Counted from the stretch's first letter, positions 17,070 to 26,692 are shown. The stretch is DNA of 64,000 nucleotides from ANME-2 cluster archaeon (GCA_014237145.1 JAAXOC010000065.1:62001-126000); one strand, 5' to 3'. Made by a program: numbers and translations. Notes: generated by a model not told the origin, from the sequence alone.

Positions 17070-19178
17070 TCACTGGAATTTATCAAGAAGATGTTGGTAA
17101 AAATCCCCCTTAACGCCATCTGCCTGCCTCACTAATCTCTCTACGATAAGTTCAGGTGTGCTCTTAGCCACATAATTATACCTCGGGTTCCGGTCCACGA
17201 TCAGGTTAAGGTTCTTATCCAGTCCCCGTGCTTCGATGCCGTCAACCCGCACAGGTGCCGATGTATGTTCCATTATATTCTCTGCAAGGTGACTCACGAA
17301 CACACCGATTGCCCTTGGATTACGGGCAAGGGATTCAAGTATGCCGCCGATTATCCTGGCTGATGCCCCCGGCTCGGTGATGGATTCCAGTTCATCCACA
17401 AGTACTGCCATCTTACCCGTTCCCGATACAACAGAGAATTCCCTTATAGTGGACTCAAAAGCACCGGCATCCATTGTACCACCGGATTTACCGAAATAAT
17501 ACATCTCATCCACTAACCCAACAACTGCAGCTTCGGCAGGCACAGGAAATCCCATATGGGACAGTATCATGGTCTGGGTGATAAGGTCCAGTGTGGATGT
17601 CTTGCCGCCCGAGTTAACCCCGCTAAGTACGGCCACCTGTTCAGGTGAATAACCATCTCTGTCGTAATTTCGTTTTGTGTCTCCAAGTGAATAATTGACA
17701 GGCTCTACATTGCCTGAAAGAAACAGGTTTATGCCGCTCTTGATATCAATTCCCGCCTCATCGACTATCTGCGGGGTAACAAGCCCCCTGTCCATTGCAA
17801 AGAGCCCGATAGCGAACCACATATCCAGTTCCATGGCTTCAGATACAAGCTGGCGGGCAGTATCCTTAAGCTCTGACAGGCTGCGGGCAGTTTCCTTTAG
17901 TATCTTCATGTTACGGTTTGCCAGTTCCGCATGGAGGTACTGCCTGAGCTGTTCAACTATCTCCATGTCAGCCTGGATAGTGGTAACGATGTCATCGGAA
18001 AAAAGACCATCCAGATACAGTCCTTCTTTAGGATTCAAATCCAGGTCCTCAATAATAACTAAGACCGATTCTTTTATGATCTGCCTATAATGTTCGGCCA
18101 TCTCCCTGTCCAGCAGGTCCCTGACCTCACCACCTATTGCATCCAGCAAGTCCTTACCTGTCAGGGTAACGGTACTGCTGTTAAGGTATTCCTTGAAACG
18201 TGTATCAGCATTTTTTTCGGCAGACTTTATTGTGCCATCCAGTTGTTCCAGAGCCGATTGTATTCTGTCTACATCAGGGTCAAAACCTGTCCTGACCCCA
18301 CCATCATCTGCCAATCCATCCAGTATAGTCTCAAGACGGCTGACATCGGATCGTTTGATACTGGAAAAGAAACGGCTTTTAGTATCGATGACCAGGTCAT
18401 AGGCATATGCAGCCGATGTAATAGATGTGAGGTTGCCTGAAAATAAAGTGATCTCCAGTTCAGGGACAACCTCCCACGCTTCCAGTGCCTCCAGGTCTGC
18501 ATATGTGATATTTGCACTATAAGGCAGGTCCACACCTTCGAGTTTCATTGAGGCCGTAACGTGGTGGTACGCTGCTGTTGCATCTGCAAGTTCCCTGGGT
18601 GAGCCTGCCAGTATCACGTCTATTGCGTGTCTAAAACCCGCCAAAGCTTTCTCATATTCATCGTGGTCTGCTGCTACCAGCACCCTGTCCCGTACTTTTT
18701 TTAAGGGTGTTCCTTTTATGGGCCTTACACCTTTTAGTGCTTTTTTCAGGTCTACGATACCGTTTTCGACTGCAGCGATCCCGTTGACCATCAGGCATGC
18801 TTTAGAAACACCGCTCATTACTGACATGATCTTTTCTTTTTTCGAGGAAGGCAGGGGAAAATAAATATTCAGCTTATCCTTTGCATATGGGGTGCTGGCG
18901 TATGAGCGTATGATATCAAGCAGTCCCGTGTAGACACGCCATGCCTCTTTCGTTTTTAGGAAATCATCTGGTGAGAAGTTCTCGTCCCTGAAAATAAATC
19001 CCTGTATAAGAGTCACAGCATTCTTCTGTCCAACACCGGGAGCACCTGCAATAGCAGCCACGTCATGCCGCTGAAATGCATCCAGTACAGCATCCTCTGA
19101 CCCGAAATGCTTAATAAGGCGCATGGCTGTCTTTTCACCTATACCGGGAATCTCCCTGATCTCACTCATTCGTGACAT
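17070..19178 (-). CDS. HhH-MutS-type ATPase (archaeal MutS-like)
   Basis: The 702-residue protein begins with two helix-hairpin-helix motifs (EIREIPGIGEKTAMRLIKHFG and IAGAPGVGQKNAVTLIQGF, residues 5-60). A long helical lever/core region follows. The MutS-type ATPase has a P-loop GVNSGGKTS near residue 530, Walker B MAVLVDELESI near 590, and a signature stretch ARIIGGILESLA followed by GVFVSHLA. The mismatch-binding N-terminal domain of MutS1 is absent, as in MutS2-like proteins and the archaeal HhH-MutS group. It probably acts on branched or recombining DNA rather than mismatches, which is a family-based inference. It stands alone on the minus strand, facing IS debris on both sides. Confidence 0.88.
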   Translation of the reverse strand: MSRMSEIREIPGIGEKTAMRLIKHFGSEDAVLDAFQRHDVAAIAGAPGVGQKNAVTLIQGFIFRDENFSPDDFLKTKEAWRVYTGLLDIIRSYASTPYAKDKLNIYFPLPSSKKEKIMSVMSGVSKACLMVNGIAAVENGIVDLKKALKGVRPIKGTPLKKVRDRVLVAADHDEYEKALAGFRHAIDVILAGSPRELADATAAYHHVTASMKLEGVDLPYSANITYADLEALEAWEVVPELEITLFSGNLTSITSAAYAYDLVIDTKSRFFSSIKRSDVSRLETILDGLADDGGVRTGFDPDVDRIQSALEQLDGTIKSAEKNADTRFKEYLNSSTVTLTGKDLLDAIGGEVRDLLDREMAEHYRQIIKESVLVIIEDLDLNPKEGLYLDGLFSDDIVTTIQADMEIVEQLRQYLHAELANRNMKILKETARSLSELKDTARQLVSEAMELDMWFAIGLFAMDRGLVTPQIVDEAGIDIKSGINLFLSGNVEPVNYSLGDTKRNYDRDGYSPEQVAVLSGVNSGGKTSTLDLITQTMILSHMGFPVPAEAAVVGLVDEMYYFGKSGGTMDAGAFESTIREFSVVSGTGKMAVLVDELESITEPGASARIIGGILESLARNPRAIGVFVSHLAENIMEHTSAPVRVDGIEARGLDKNLNLIVDRNPRYNYVAKSTPELIVERLVRQADGVKGDFYQHLLDKFQ

Positions 19179-19243
19179 TTTAGTGAGGTTAAACGATATA
19201 TGGTTTATGTTTCAATCCTTGTTTTGGTGGATGTCGGTTTGCA

Positions 19244-19712
19244 ATGAGAGACTTTTTATTATTTAGCATGAAAGTACCCTTGGGTTCTTTCATCTTTTTG
19301 TGCATGTTATTCGAAGAATTTCATGTAAGTTTTCTAGAGAAGATTGAGGATCAATACGAAACAGCAGAAAAAATAACGTTGGTGATGGACAATCTGAACA
19401 CACACGTTCCAGGATCGCTCTATGAGACGTTTCAGTCGGATAAGGCAAAGGCAATATTGGACTGATTCGAGTTTGTATACACTCCAAAGCATGGAAGTTG
19501 GTTGAATATGGCTGAGATTGAGTTGAACGTGCTCAATGGGCAGTGTTTAAACAGAAGAATCGATGACATTAAGGTTGTCGGGAAAGAGGTACTGGCATGG
19601 CAAAAATACAGAAATAATAAAAATGCGAAAGTTAATTGGCAATTTACAACTGAGGATGCAAGGATTAAGTTATCTAGACTTTATCCGACACTTGATGATT
19701 GACTTGACACTA
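19244..19712 (+). pseudogene. IS630 family transposase remnant with right-end TIR
   Basis: The frame covers the C-terminal DDE half of an IS630 transposase: ITLVMDNLNTHVPGSLYETF, then an in-frame TGA at 19463-19465, then FEFVYTPKHGSWLNMAEIEL, VLNGQCLNRRI and a basic end. The second Asp (MDNLNTH) and the catalytic Glu (NMAEIE) are present. The N-terminal HTH half and the left end are missing. The right end TTGACTTGACACTA (19699-19712) overlaps the gene's stop and matches the MITE at 15815-15922. The gene is inactive here, but shows that this IS family has been in the genome. Confidence 0.85.
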
Positions 19713-19988
19713 GATTCATAAAAAAAAGAAACACAATTGTATAAACTAATCATTGAAGTGTTGAGAATTACGACCAACAAATAGCAGAAATTTTGGAGGC
19801 ATGTAGCCATACGATAGGGATTTTAATTTTTGGGTGGGAAACTTGGGTTATAATTCAAAAGACCAGAAGGAAATAAAAAGTCTCCTAAACAAAAACACAA
19901 AAAGTAACTGATATACTTCCTCCCGTATGTCAAAGACCTAAAAAACGAAACCAAAAAATTGATAGTAATATGAGTAGTTGATTTGTCT
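19713..19988. other. AT-rich intergenic region before the polyphosphate cluster
   Basis: No gene is seen in these 276 bases. A-rich stretches precede the CYTH gene, and GTAATATGAGTAG lies just upstream. No clear TATA box stands out from the AT background, so the promoter position is uncertain. Confidence 0.5.
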
Positions 19989-20561
19989 ATGATAGAGGTG
20001 GAGGCAAAGCTGAAGATAGACAGTATAGATCACAAAGAGGAGCGGATAAAAGAACTTAAAGGGGAATATAAAGGAGAAAAAACCGAGATAGATCTTTATT
20101 TTGGTTATCCGAATTCGCAGATTTTAAGTGGCGGGGCTGCTCTTCGGGTCAGGGATGCTAATGGGAAGTACAGGTTAACGTACAAGGGACCTAAAAAAGA
20201 TGATAAGACAACGAGCAGGGAAGAAATTGAGATACGGATAGAATCTGCCAGTGAAATGATAAAAATACTCGATGAACTTGGTTTTTATGAGCTGTGTCAA
20301 GTGAAGAAACTCAGGAAAACATATAATCTTAAAGATTTGGTAATCACACTGGATAACGTGGATGGACTGGGGAAATTCATAGAAGTTGAAGGTAAAGCAA
20401 ACAATGCTGAGGAGTTTAAGGAGCAGAAGGATGAGATATTCAAGCTTATTAAAAAACTCGGACTCTCAACAGATGAAATAAGCCAGAGGTCATATCTGGA
20501 GATGCTCCTTGATGTGAAAGAGGAATCAAACAATATTTCAGGAGAATATGATATCTTATGA
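19989..20561 (+). CDS. CYTH domain protein (class IV cyclase/thiamine triphosphatase type)
   Basis: The protein of about 190 residues starts with the CYTH signature MIEVEAKLKI (E-x-E-x-K). It has the alternating charged strands of the family: DLYFGYP, ALRVRDANGKYRLTYKGP, TSREEIEI, KLRKTYNL, ITLDNVDGLGKFIEVEG. CYTH enzymes bind triphosphates in a tunnel and hydrolyse inorganic tripolyphosphate or thiamine triphosphate, or cyclise ATP (CyaB). With PPK1 directly downstream (ATGA overlap), a tripolyphosphatase role is more likely than a cyclase. I place the start at the ATG two codons after an in-frame TTG because MIEVEAK is the conserved beginning. Confidence 0.87.
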   Translation: MIEVEAKLKIDSIDHKEERIKELKGEYKGEKTEIDLYFGYPNSQILSGGAALRVRDANGKYRLTYKGPKKDDKTTSREEIEIRIESASEMIKILDELGFYELCQVKKLRKTYNLKDLVITLDNVDGLGKFIEVEGKANNAEEFKEQKDEIFKLIKKLGLSTDEISQRSYLEMLLDVKEESNNISGEYDIL

Positions 20562-22705
20562 GTAAAAGTGATGATGGAATTGAACAGGTCGTTGCCACGG
20601 AAGAAGAATTAAGACTGCTTGATGATCCATCACTCTTCATTAACAGGGAATTGAGCTGGATAAAACTGAATGAGCGGATACTTGAGGAAGTAAATGACAG
20701 GGCACACCCGCTTTTGGAGCGGATTAAGTTCCTTGCGATTTGTGGTAGTGGTCTCGATGAATTTTTTATGGTGCGGGTTTCGGGTTTGAGGCGACAGGCG
20801 TTAAAAGGTGCTCTTAAAGCACCACCTGATGGCATGACACCATACGAACAGCTTGCTGCCATAAGAATAGAGGTTAAAAAGCTTCTGAAGAGATACTCAA
20901 AATGCTGGAATGAAGAGATACTCCCGGATTTATTAAATGCTGGTATCGTAATTAAAAAGGTTGAAGATCTTGATAAGGATCAACGCAATTATGTCAGGGA
21001 TTATTTCGATAATACTATCTTTCCGACCCTTACGCCTCTTGCTATGGATTTTGCACATCCCTTCCCTTTCATCTCAAACATCAGCTTAAACCTTGCCGTA
21101 ATCGTCAGTGATCTTAAGAACGGTGAGAAGTATGCCCGGATTAAGATACCAACTGATCTCTTTCCAAGACTGGTTGAGATACCAGGCAGAAGAAAAAAAC
21201 CCAAAAATGAAATTAAATTAGAAAAAGAGATAAATCTTGTTTTTATTGAAGATATCATTGCGTCAGAGATTACTAAATTATTTCCAGGCTTAAAAGTTGT
21301 TGCCACCTGCCCGTTCAGGATGACCAGGAATGCAGAGATAAAGATAACAGATGATTTTGCATCAGATCTTCTAACTGCAATGGAGTTGGGCATAGAGTCA
21401 AGAAGGACAGGTTTTCCTGTGAGACTGGAGATCGATGGATCGATGCCTGATAAATTAAAGAAACTCTTTATTCGCAATTTCATGCTTACTGACGATCTTG
21501 TGTATAAGGTTAATCTGCCACTATCTAGTGTTGATTTCTGGCAGTTTCTTGACATAGATAGACCTGATCTTAAGGATGTACCTTTCATGCCATACACCCC
21601 ACCTGCTTTTTATGAGGGGAGGGATATCTTTTCTGTGATAGAAAAGCGGGACTGGGTCTTTTATCACCCTTATGATAGCTTCAATACGATAGTGAACCCA
21701 CTTAAGCAGGCAGCAGAAGATCCGGATGTTTTAGCAATCAAGACCACGATGTACAGGGTTGGTAAAAAATCACCGGTCATAGCTGCCCTCTTACATGCAA
21801 GAAAGAAGGGTAAAGCCGTAACAGTACTCGTGGAGTTGAAGGCAAAATTCGATGAGGAGAAAAATATTGGTTGGGCGAAGGTTCTTGAGGATGCTGGTGT
21901 GCATGTGATTTATGGGCTTGAGGATCTCAAGGTACATGCAAAGATACTTCTTATCGTTCGAAAGCATAGTGGGAAAATCGTGCATTATTCGCTTGTAAGT
22001 GCTGGTAACTTCAATGCTGTCACGTCAACAACTTATGCGGATATCGTTTACCTTACCGCAAGTCCCGAAATCGGAGCAGAACTTGCAGAGGTCTTTAACC
22101 TGCTCACAGGATATTCGAAGAAGGATGATTATAAACATCTCGTGGTTGCTCCGGCGACGCTTCGAAGAGAGATTATTGATCGTATCAACCGGGAGATACA
22201 TGCTCATGAACAGACAGGAGACGGATACATAGCCCTCAAATTAAACGGTCTTGTTGATAAGGGTATAATTCAGGCGCTCTATAGGGCGTCGATGGCTGGT
22301 GTGATAATCAATCTCAACGTTCGGGGTCTGTGCGCATTGAGACCGGGTGTAAAAGGCGTAAGTGAAAATATAACCGTAACCTCGATACTCGGGCGATTTC
22401 TTGAACATTCAAGGGTCTACTACTTCAGGAACGGTGGAGCTGATGAGGTGTTGATAGGTAGTGCGGACATGATGCCAAGAAACCTCAATAAAAGGGTTGA
22501 AGTACTCCTTATTGTCCCGGACCCGGAACTCAAAGAGATAATAATCGAGTACATGTTAAATATTCATCTGAAAGATAACGTAAAAGCAAGGAGACTTTTA
22601 TCTGATGGTACTTATGAACGTATAATACCGGGCCCTGATGATGAACGTATAGACTCGCAGAAATGGCTGATAGAACACCGGGGAATCTGGCATGGTGACA
22701 CATGA
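20558..22705 (+). CDS. ppk1: Polyphosphate kinase PPK1
   Basis: The 715-residue protein shows the PPK1 order: N domain with LFINRELSWIKLNERILEE, head domain (GSGLDEFFMVRVSGL), C1 domain (PYDSFNTIVNPLKQAAEDPDVLAIKTTMYR), the first catalytic region LEDLKVHAKI, and C2 with ILGRFLEHSRVYYF. The two histidines in KVHAK and LEHSR are the phospho-acceptor and second active-site His of the family. The length is standard. PPK1 polymerises ATP gamma-phosphate into polyphosphate, usually at the membrane or granule. It overlaps the CYTH gene by 4 bases (ATGA) and precedes the CHAD gene by 23 bases. Confidence 0.97.
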   Translation: MSKSDDGIEQVVATEEELRLLDDPSLFINRELSWIKLNERILEEVNDRAHPLLERIKFLAICGSGLDEFFMVRVSGLRRQALKGALKAPPDGMTPYEQLAAIRIEVKKLLKRYSKCWNEEILPDLLNAGIVIKKVEDLDKDQRNYVRDYFDNTIFPTLTPLAMDFAHPFPFISNISLNLAVIVSDLKNGEKYARIKIPTDLFPRLVEIPGRRKKPKNEIKLEKEINLVFIEDIIASEITKLFPGLKVVATCPFRMTRNAEIKITDDFASDLLTAMELGIESRRTGFPVRLEIDGSMPDKLKKLFIRNFMLTDDLVYKVNLPLSSVDFWQFLDIDRPDLKDVPFMPYTPPAFYEGRDIFSVIEKRDWVFYHPYDSFNTIVNPLKQAAEDPDVLAIKTTMYRVGKKSPVIAALLHARKKGKAVTVLVELKAKFDEEKNIGWAKVLEDAGVHVIYGLEDLKVHAKILLIVRKHSGKIVHYSLVSAGNFNAVTSTTYADIVYLTASPEIGAELAEVFNLLTGYSKKDDYKHLVVAPATLRREIIDRINREIHAHEQTGDGYIALKLNGLVDKGIIQALYRASMAGVIINLNVRGLCALRPGVKGVSENITVTSILGRFLEHSRVYYFRNGGADEVLIGSADMMPRNLNKRVEVLLIVPDPELKEIIIEYMLNIHLKDNVKARRLLSDGTYERIIPGPDDERIDSQKWLIEHRGIWHGDT

Positions 22706-22728
22706 TTCCTGATTTTTGAAAAGGAGTA

Positions 22729-24312
22729 ATGGGAATGGAGAAAAGTATAACTTTTACGCTGCTTGAAGACCAGGATCACCAAGACCTGATCCGTACAATA
22801 TCAGAATCATACCAGTTTGCTCATGACCCGCCCTCCACTGTGCAAGAGAGCTATTTTGATTCCTTTGACTGGCTCCTCTATAACGGGAATCTCGTTCTCT
22901 TGAAGCAGGATGGTACATTTTGCTTAAAGGACCTGGAATCCTCTAAAGTGATTGCAGAGTGCCCATGGGAGCATAAGGACGTAGCACAGTTCTGGTGGGA
23001 CTTTCCTGATTGCGAGATAGCGGCGTTGCTTAAGACGTGCTTGGATGTCAGGGCACTTCTGCCGTTTTTAGAAATTGAGAAGAGGAGCGAAAAACTCCAT
23101 ATCCTGAACAAAGATGAAAAAACGGTACTGTGGGTCTATCTCGACGAGATCAATAAAAGCACAGACGTCCCCATTCAGGAAACCATCCGTACTATCACGC
23201 TTGCGCCAGTCCGTGGCTACTGGAAGGAGTTTCGTGATTTTCATCAGTTTATTGAGGGGATTAAAGTAGCTGAGCCCTGTGAGAATTTATTTAACATGAT
23301 GCTCAAGCTGACCCAAAGAAAACCAGGGGATTACAGCTCTAAAATGAAGGTCGCCCTCACAAGAGACATGAACGGGAGTGTGGCTACAAGGAAGATCCTC
23401 CTCTACCTGCTAAACATCATGACACAGAACGAGGAAGGGGTTATCAGTGATATGGACACCGAGTTTCTCCATGATTTCCGGGTCTCCGGGCGCAGGACGC
23501 GCTCTGCCATAAGCCAGATAAAAGACGTGTTCCCTCTGGAAAAACTTGATCGGTTCAAACAGGATTTCAGGGAGCTTGGCCAGTCTTCAAACAAACTAAG
23601 AGACCTGGATGTGTACCTGCACACGAAGGAGGAGTACCTCGCCATGCTACCCGAAGATCTCAGACCGGGACTCAACCCTTTTTTTATATATCTGGAAAAA
23701 CAGCGGGAAAAAGAGCTAAAAGGATTTACTGAAGTGCTCTGCTCAGGTTTTTACAGGCAGCTTGTCACCGATTGGGAAGCATTCCTCGTTTATAATGAGG
23801 ATTACGAAAGGATGCCTGCAAACGCGGAAAAACCTGTGATAACACTTGCAAGAGAGTTCATCAGGAGGCGGTACACAAAGATCATGAAGGACGGGGAAAA
23901 GATAGACAATAATTCACCTGACGAAAAACTTCATAACCTGCGGATACAGTGCAAGAAACTGCGTTATCTCATGGAGTTCTTCGCATCCCTGTTCCCCTCT
24001 GATGAGATTGCACTTCTGACAAAACAACTGAAGCGATTCCAGGACAACTTAGGAGAGTTCAACGACCTCTCGATGCAGCAGGATACATTAAAAGAGTACC
24101 TTGATACGATCGACCCCAAATCAGATCAGAATATGCTCATTGCGGCTGCCATCGGTGGACTGATCATGAACCTGAATACAAGACAGCAGCATGTACGGGC
24201 TGAGTTTTCAGATCAGTTCAGGCATTTTGGCCAAAAGAAGAACAGTTTGCTCTTTAAACAACTCTTCAAAGATGGTGACAGGACGACCGCAAAAAAGGAA
24301 GTGATATCATGA
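22729..24312 (+). CDS. CHAD domain protein with CYTH-like N-terminal half
   Basis: The 527-residue protein has a degenerate CYTH-like N-terminal half (about 1-190; SITFTLLEDQDHQDLIRTI, LEIEKRSEKLHILN, VLWVYLDEI). A CHAD domain follows (about 205-510), with the conserved basic helices FLHDFRVSGRRTRSAI and KLHNLRIQCKKLRYLMEFF, and LGEFNDLSMQQDTL near the end. CHAD domains bind polyphosphate through these His/Arg/Lys surfaces and localise to granules. It follows PPK1 closely and overlaps ParA by 4 bases (ATGA). The CYTH-like half lacks the clear E-x-E-x-K start, so catalysis by it is doubtful. Confidence 0.88.
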   Translation: MGMEKSITFTLLEDQDHQDLIRTISESYQFAHDPPSTVQESYFDSFDWLLYNGNLVLLKQDGTFCLKDLESSKVIAECPWEHKDVAQFWWDFPDCEIAALLKTCLDVRALLPFLEIEKRSEKLHILNKDEKTVLWVYLDEINKSTDVPIQETIRTITLAPVRGYWKEFRDFHQFIEGIKVAEPCENLFNMMLKLTQRKPGDYSSKMKVALTRDMNGSVATRKILLYLLNIMTQNEEGVISDMDTEFLHDFRVSGRRTRSAISQIKDVFPLEKLDRFKQDFRELGQSSNKLRDLDVYLHTKEEYLAMLPEDLRPGLNPFFIYLEKQREKELKGFTEVLCSGFYRQLVTDWEAFLVYNEDYERMPANAEKPVITLAREFIRRRYTKIMKDGEKIDNNSPDEKLHNLRIQCKKLRYLMEFFASLFPSDEIALLTKQLKRFQDNLGEFNDLSMQQDTLKEYLDTIDPKSDQNMLIAAAIGGLIMNLNTRQQHVRAEFSDQFRHFGQKKNSLLFKQLFKDGDRTTAKKEVIS

Positions 24313-25055
24313 CGAATTTGGCATTCTACAGTATAAAAGGTGGTGTCGGGAAAACGGCCGCAGCGGTTAACCTTGCATACCTTTCGTCCAGTGACGGGTA
24401 CAAGACATTGCTCTGCGACCTGGACCCGCAAGGTTCGGCGTCATACTACTTCAGGGTGCGAACGCCCAAAAAGTTCAATTCCGAAAAACTGTTAGAAGGC
24501 GGTAAAAAGGTTGATAGAACCATTCGCGGAAGTGATTACGCAAATCTGGATATCCTCCCTGCTGATTTTTCATACCGGTTGCTCGATATCGCACTCAGCA
24601 ACAGGAAACGCTCTATAAAATGGCTCAAAGAGGTGTTAACACCATTCGAAGATGAATACGATAATATATTCCTGGACTGTCCGCCAAACATCACCCTGCT
24701 CTCTGAGAACGTCTTTTTTGCCGCAGACTATATCATCCTCCCGTTTGTCCCAACCACCCTTTCCAGGCTCACTTATGATAATCTGCTGAAATTCTTCAAT
24801 AAATCCAAACTCGACCAATCCGGGATCGTCGCGTTCTTCTCAATGGTGGAACAACAGAAAACGATACATAAGGAGATCATCAGGGAGATGGAAGTAGACA
24901 AGCATTTCCTGAAAAGCCAGGTTCCATATGCCGCTGACATCGAGAAGATGGGAATTCACCGCCAGCCGGTTGCATGCACGCAAGCCCGCTCAAAAGCTGC
25001 AGCATCTTTTGTGGAACTCTGGAATGAGCTGAAAGAGATTATCAGCAGGGAATAA
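24309..25055 (+). CDS. ParA/MinD family ATPase in the polyphosphate operon
   Basis: The 248-residue protein has the deviant Walker A KGGVGKTAAAVNLAYL near residue 11, Walker A' CDLDPQGSASYYF, Walker B IFLDCPPNITLLS, and a late SRLTYDNLLKFFNKS region, all typical of ParA. ParA-type ATPases use nucleoid DNA as a track to position plasmids, chromosomes or protein compartments. No ParB, parS-like repeats or plasmid genes are nearby. It overlaps the CHAD gene by ATGA and sits in a polyphosphate operon, so spacing of polyphosphate granules is the best-supported guess. That role is an inference. Confidence 0.93.
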   Translation: MTNLAFYSIKGGVGKTAAAVNLAYLSSSDGYKTLLCDLDPQGSASYYFRVRTPKKFNSEKLLEGGKKVDRTIRGSDYANLDILPADFSYRLLDIALSNRKRSIKWLKEVLTPFEDEYDNIFLDCPPNITLLSENVFFAADYIILPFVPTTLSRLTYDNLLKFFNKSKLDQSGIVAFFSMVEQQKTIHKEIIREMEVDKHFLKSQVPYAADIEKMGIHRQPVACTQARSKAAASFVELWNELKEIISRE

Positions 25056-25094
25056 AAGTGAAAGGGAGGAGAATCATGAATTACGAGTGGGAAC

Positions 25095-26474
25095 ATGTAT
25101 AAGGTGATCAATCCTTTGATCATATCTGCCAAAGATCATCCTGAAATCGCGATAATTTCAGATGTACACGCCAACCTCCATGCCTTAAATGCAGTAATGG
25201 AGGATGCGAAAAGTCGTGGCGTAGAATGTTTTTTAAATGCAGGGGACTTTCTTGGATATGGGGCATTTCCTGAGGAGGTGGTTTTGAAGCTATCATCAGA
25301 GAATGTCCTTAGCATTATCGGTAACTACGATTTGAAAGTGCTGAAAAAAAGAAAAGAGAAAAAACGAGCGCATATCAAGAATGAAAAGCAGATAGCCTTT
25401 GATTACGCAGGCAAAAACCTTTCAGGATCTTCTGTCAGTTATCTTCGCTCACTTGATCGTGAGATGAGGATCTGTACAGGTGACAAAAGTATCTTGATGG
25501 TGCATGGAAGCCCTGAATCAATCGATGAGCACATCACACCCGACACAACCGACGAAAGGATGAGCGAGCTTGCTTTAATTGCCGATGCAGACGTTGTCAT
25601 CATGGGGCATTCGCATCTTCAGTTCAAACGAACAATAAATGGTGTTACGTTCATAAACCCCGGGAGTGTTGGAAGACCAGATGATGGTGATAATAGGGCT
25701 AATTATGCCATCATGGATATAAGCTCTCTTTCCATTAATCTTATTAAGGTTGATTATGATGTAGAGAGTGCAGCGGATTCGATACGAGATAGGGGACTTC
25801 CGGAGAACTTTGCACAGATGTTTCTCCGTGGTGTTTCGCTGGATGCCGTCATTGAAGATGAGGATAGGATAAAAGAGAGGGGAAAGAAATTGGGGTATAA
25901 AAAGAGATCAGGTAAGATACGGGAGATTGCCCTGAAGTATAATTCTGATCCTGAGCATTCTGATACTGTTAGAAAGTTGTCACTTGAGCTCTTTGATAAA
26001 ATGGGAGATATGCATCTTCTGGGTCAAGAGGAACGCTACTGGCTGGGGTGTGCCGCAATTCTCCATGATATCGGGTGGTCACAGGGTCCGAAAGGACATC
26101 ACAAATCCTCACTGAGATTGATACTGAACGACCAGGAATTTCCGTTCACATCAGATGAGAGATACCTCATAGGCAGTATTGCGCGATACCACAGAAAAGC
26201 ACATCCAAAGAACAGCCATTTTCATTTTGCAGCCATGAGCCAGGACAACAAACAGAAAGTCAGGATTCTCGCATCAATCTTAAGGATCGCTGATGGTATG
26301 GATGCTTCGCATTCGTCAGTCGTTACGAACATTGATCTGAAGATAGACTCCAATAGCGTTATGCTGAAATGTTTTGTCTCAAACGATACAAGTCTTGAGC
26401 AAAAGTCGATCCCCAGGAAGAAAGACCTGTTTGAAAGCACTGTTGGGAAAAAACTTATCGTAAAATGGATTTAG
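25095..26474 (+). CDS. Metallophosphoesterase fused to a Ppx/GppA-type HD domain
   Basis: The 459-residue protein has an N-terminal calcineurin-like phosphoesterase (IISDVHANLHAL, LNAGDFLGYG, SIIGNYDLKV, LMVHGSP, VVIMGHSH; residues 18-180) of the YfcE/COG0639 kind. A C-terminal HD domain (about 280-459) reads CAAILHDIGWSQGPKGHHKSSLRLI, as in the C-terminal domain of bacterial Ppx/GppA. The two parts are usually separate proteins. It follows ParA by 39 bases and overlaps the Ppx stump by 10 bases. It is probably a phosphatase of the polyphosphate or nucleotide pathway; the substrate is not evident. Confidence 0.88.
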   Translation: MYKVINPLIISAKDHPEIAIISDVHANLHALNAVMEDAKSRGVECFLNAGDFLGYGAFPEEVVLKLSSENVLSIIGNYDLKVLKKRKEKKRAHIKNEKQIAFDYAGKNLSGSSVSYLRSLDREMRICTGDKSILMVHGSPESIDEHITPDTTDERMSELALIADADVVIMGHSHLQFKRTINGVTFINPGSVGRPDDGDNRANYAIMDISSLSINLIKVDYDVESAADSIRDRGLPENFAQMFLRGVSLDAVIEDEDRIKERGKKLGYKKRSGKIREIALKYNSDPEHSDTVRKLSLELFDKMGDMHLLGQEERYWLGCAAILHDIGWSQGPKGHHKSSLRLILNDQEFPFTSDERYLIGSIARYHRKAHPKNSHFHFAAMSQDNKQKVRILASILRIADGMDASHSSVVTNIDLKIDSNSVMLKCFVSNDTSLEQKSIPRKKDLFESTVGKKLIVKWI

Positions 26475-26660
26475 AAGAATTGAGACCAGACGACCGGGTC
26501 CTTGCTTTCATTGATCCTGGAACAAACTCGATACACATGTCAGTTGTGAGGATCAAGGCAAATCAGGCGTACGCCATTTTGCGGGAAGGGAGGAGATCGT
26601 CAGGCTGGGTGATCATGTCTTTAGCAGGGACAATCTGCAGATTTAAGCTATTAGTATCCA
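26465..26660 (+). pseudogene. Truncated, frameshifted exopolyphosphatase (Ppx/GppA) N terminus
   Basis: The frame from 26465 reads VLAFIDPGTNSIHMSVVRI and YAILREGRR, the first phosphate-binding strand of Ppx/GppA. After this the homologous sequence continues in another frame as REEIVRLGDHVFSRDNLQI and then hits TAA. This shows a single-base frameshift near 26585 and a stop about 65 codons into a gene normally of about 300 or more codons. The rest is gone. An upstream overlap of 10 bases with the phosphoesterase-HD gene shows it was the last gene of the polyphosphate operon. Confidence 0.82.
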
Positions 26661-26692
26661 CTTCAAATCTAAGGGTAATTTAAAAATTATTA

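Noticed and set aside
19463-19465. The TGA in the IS630 transposase as a selenocysteine codon
   Set aside because: The gene also lacks its N-terminal half, no SECIS-like hairpin is evident, and transposases do not use selenocysteine. It is a decay mutation.
24309-25055. ParA as evidence for an integrated plasmid
   Set aside because: It overlaps the CHAD gene by ATGA inside a polyphosphate operon, and there is no ParB, replication protein or attachment site around it.
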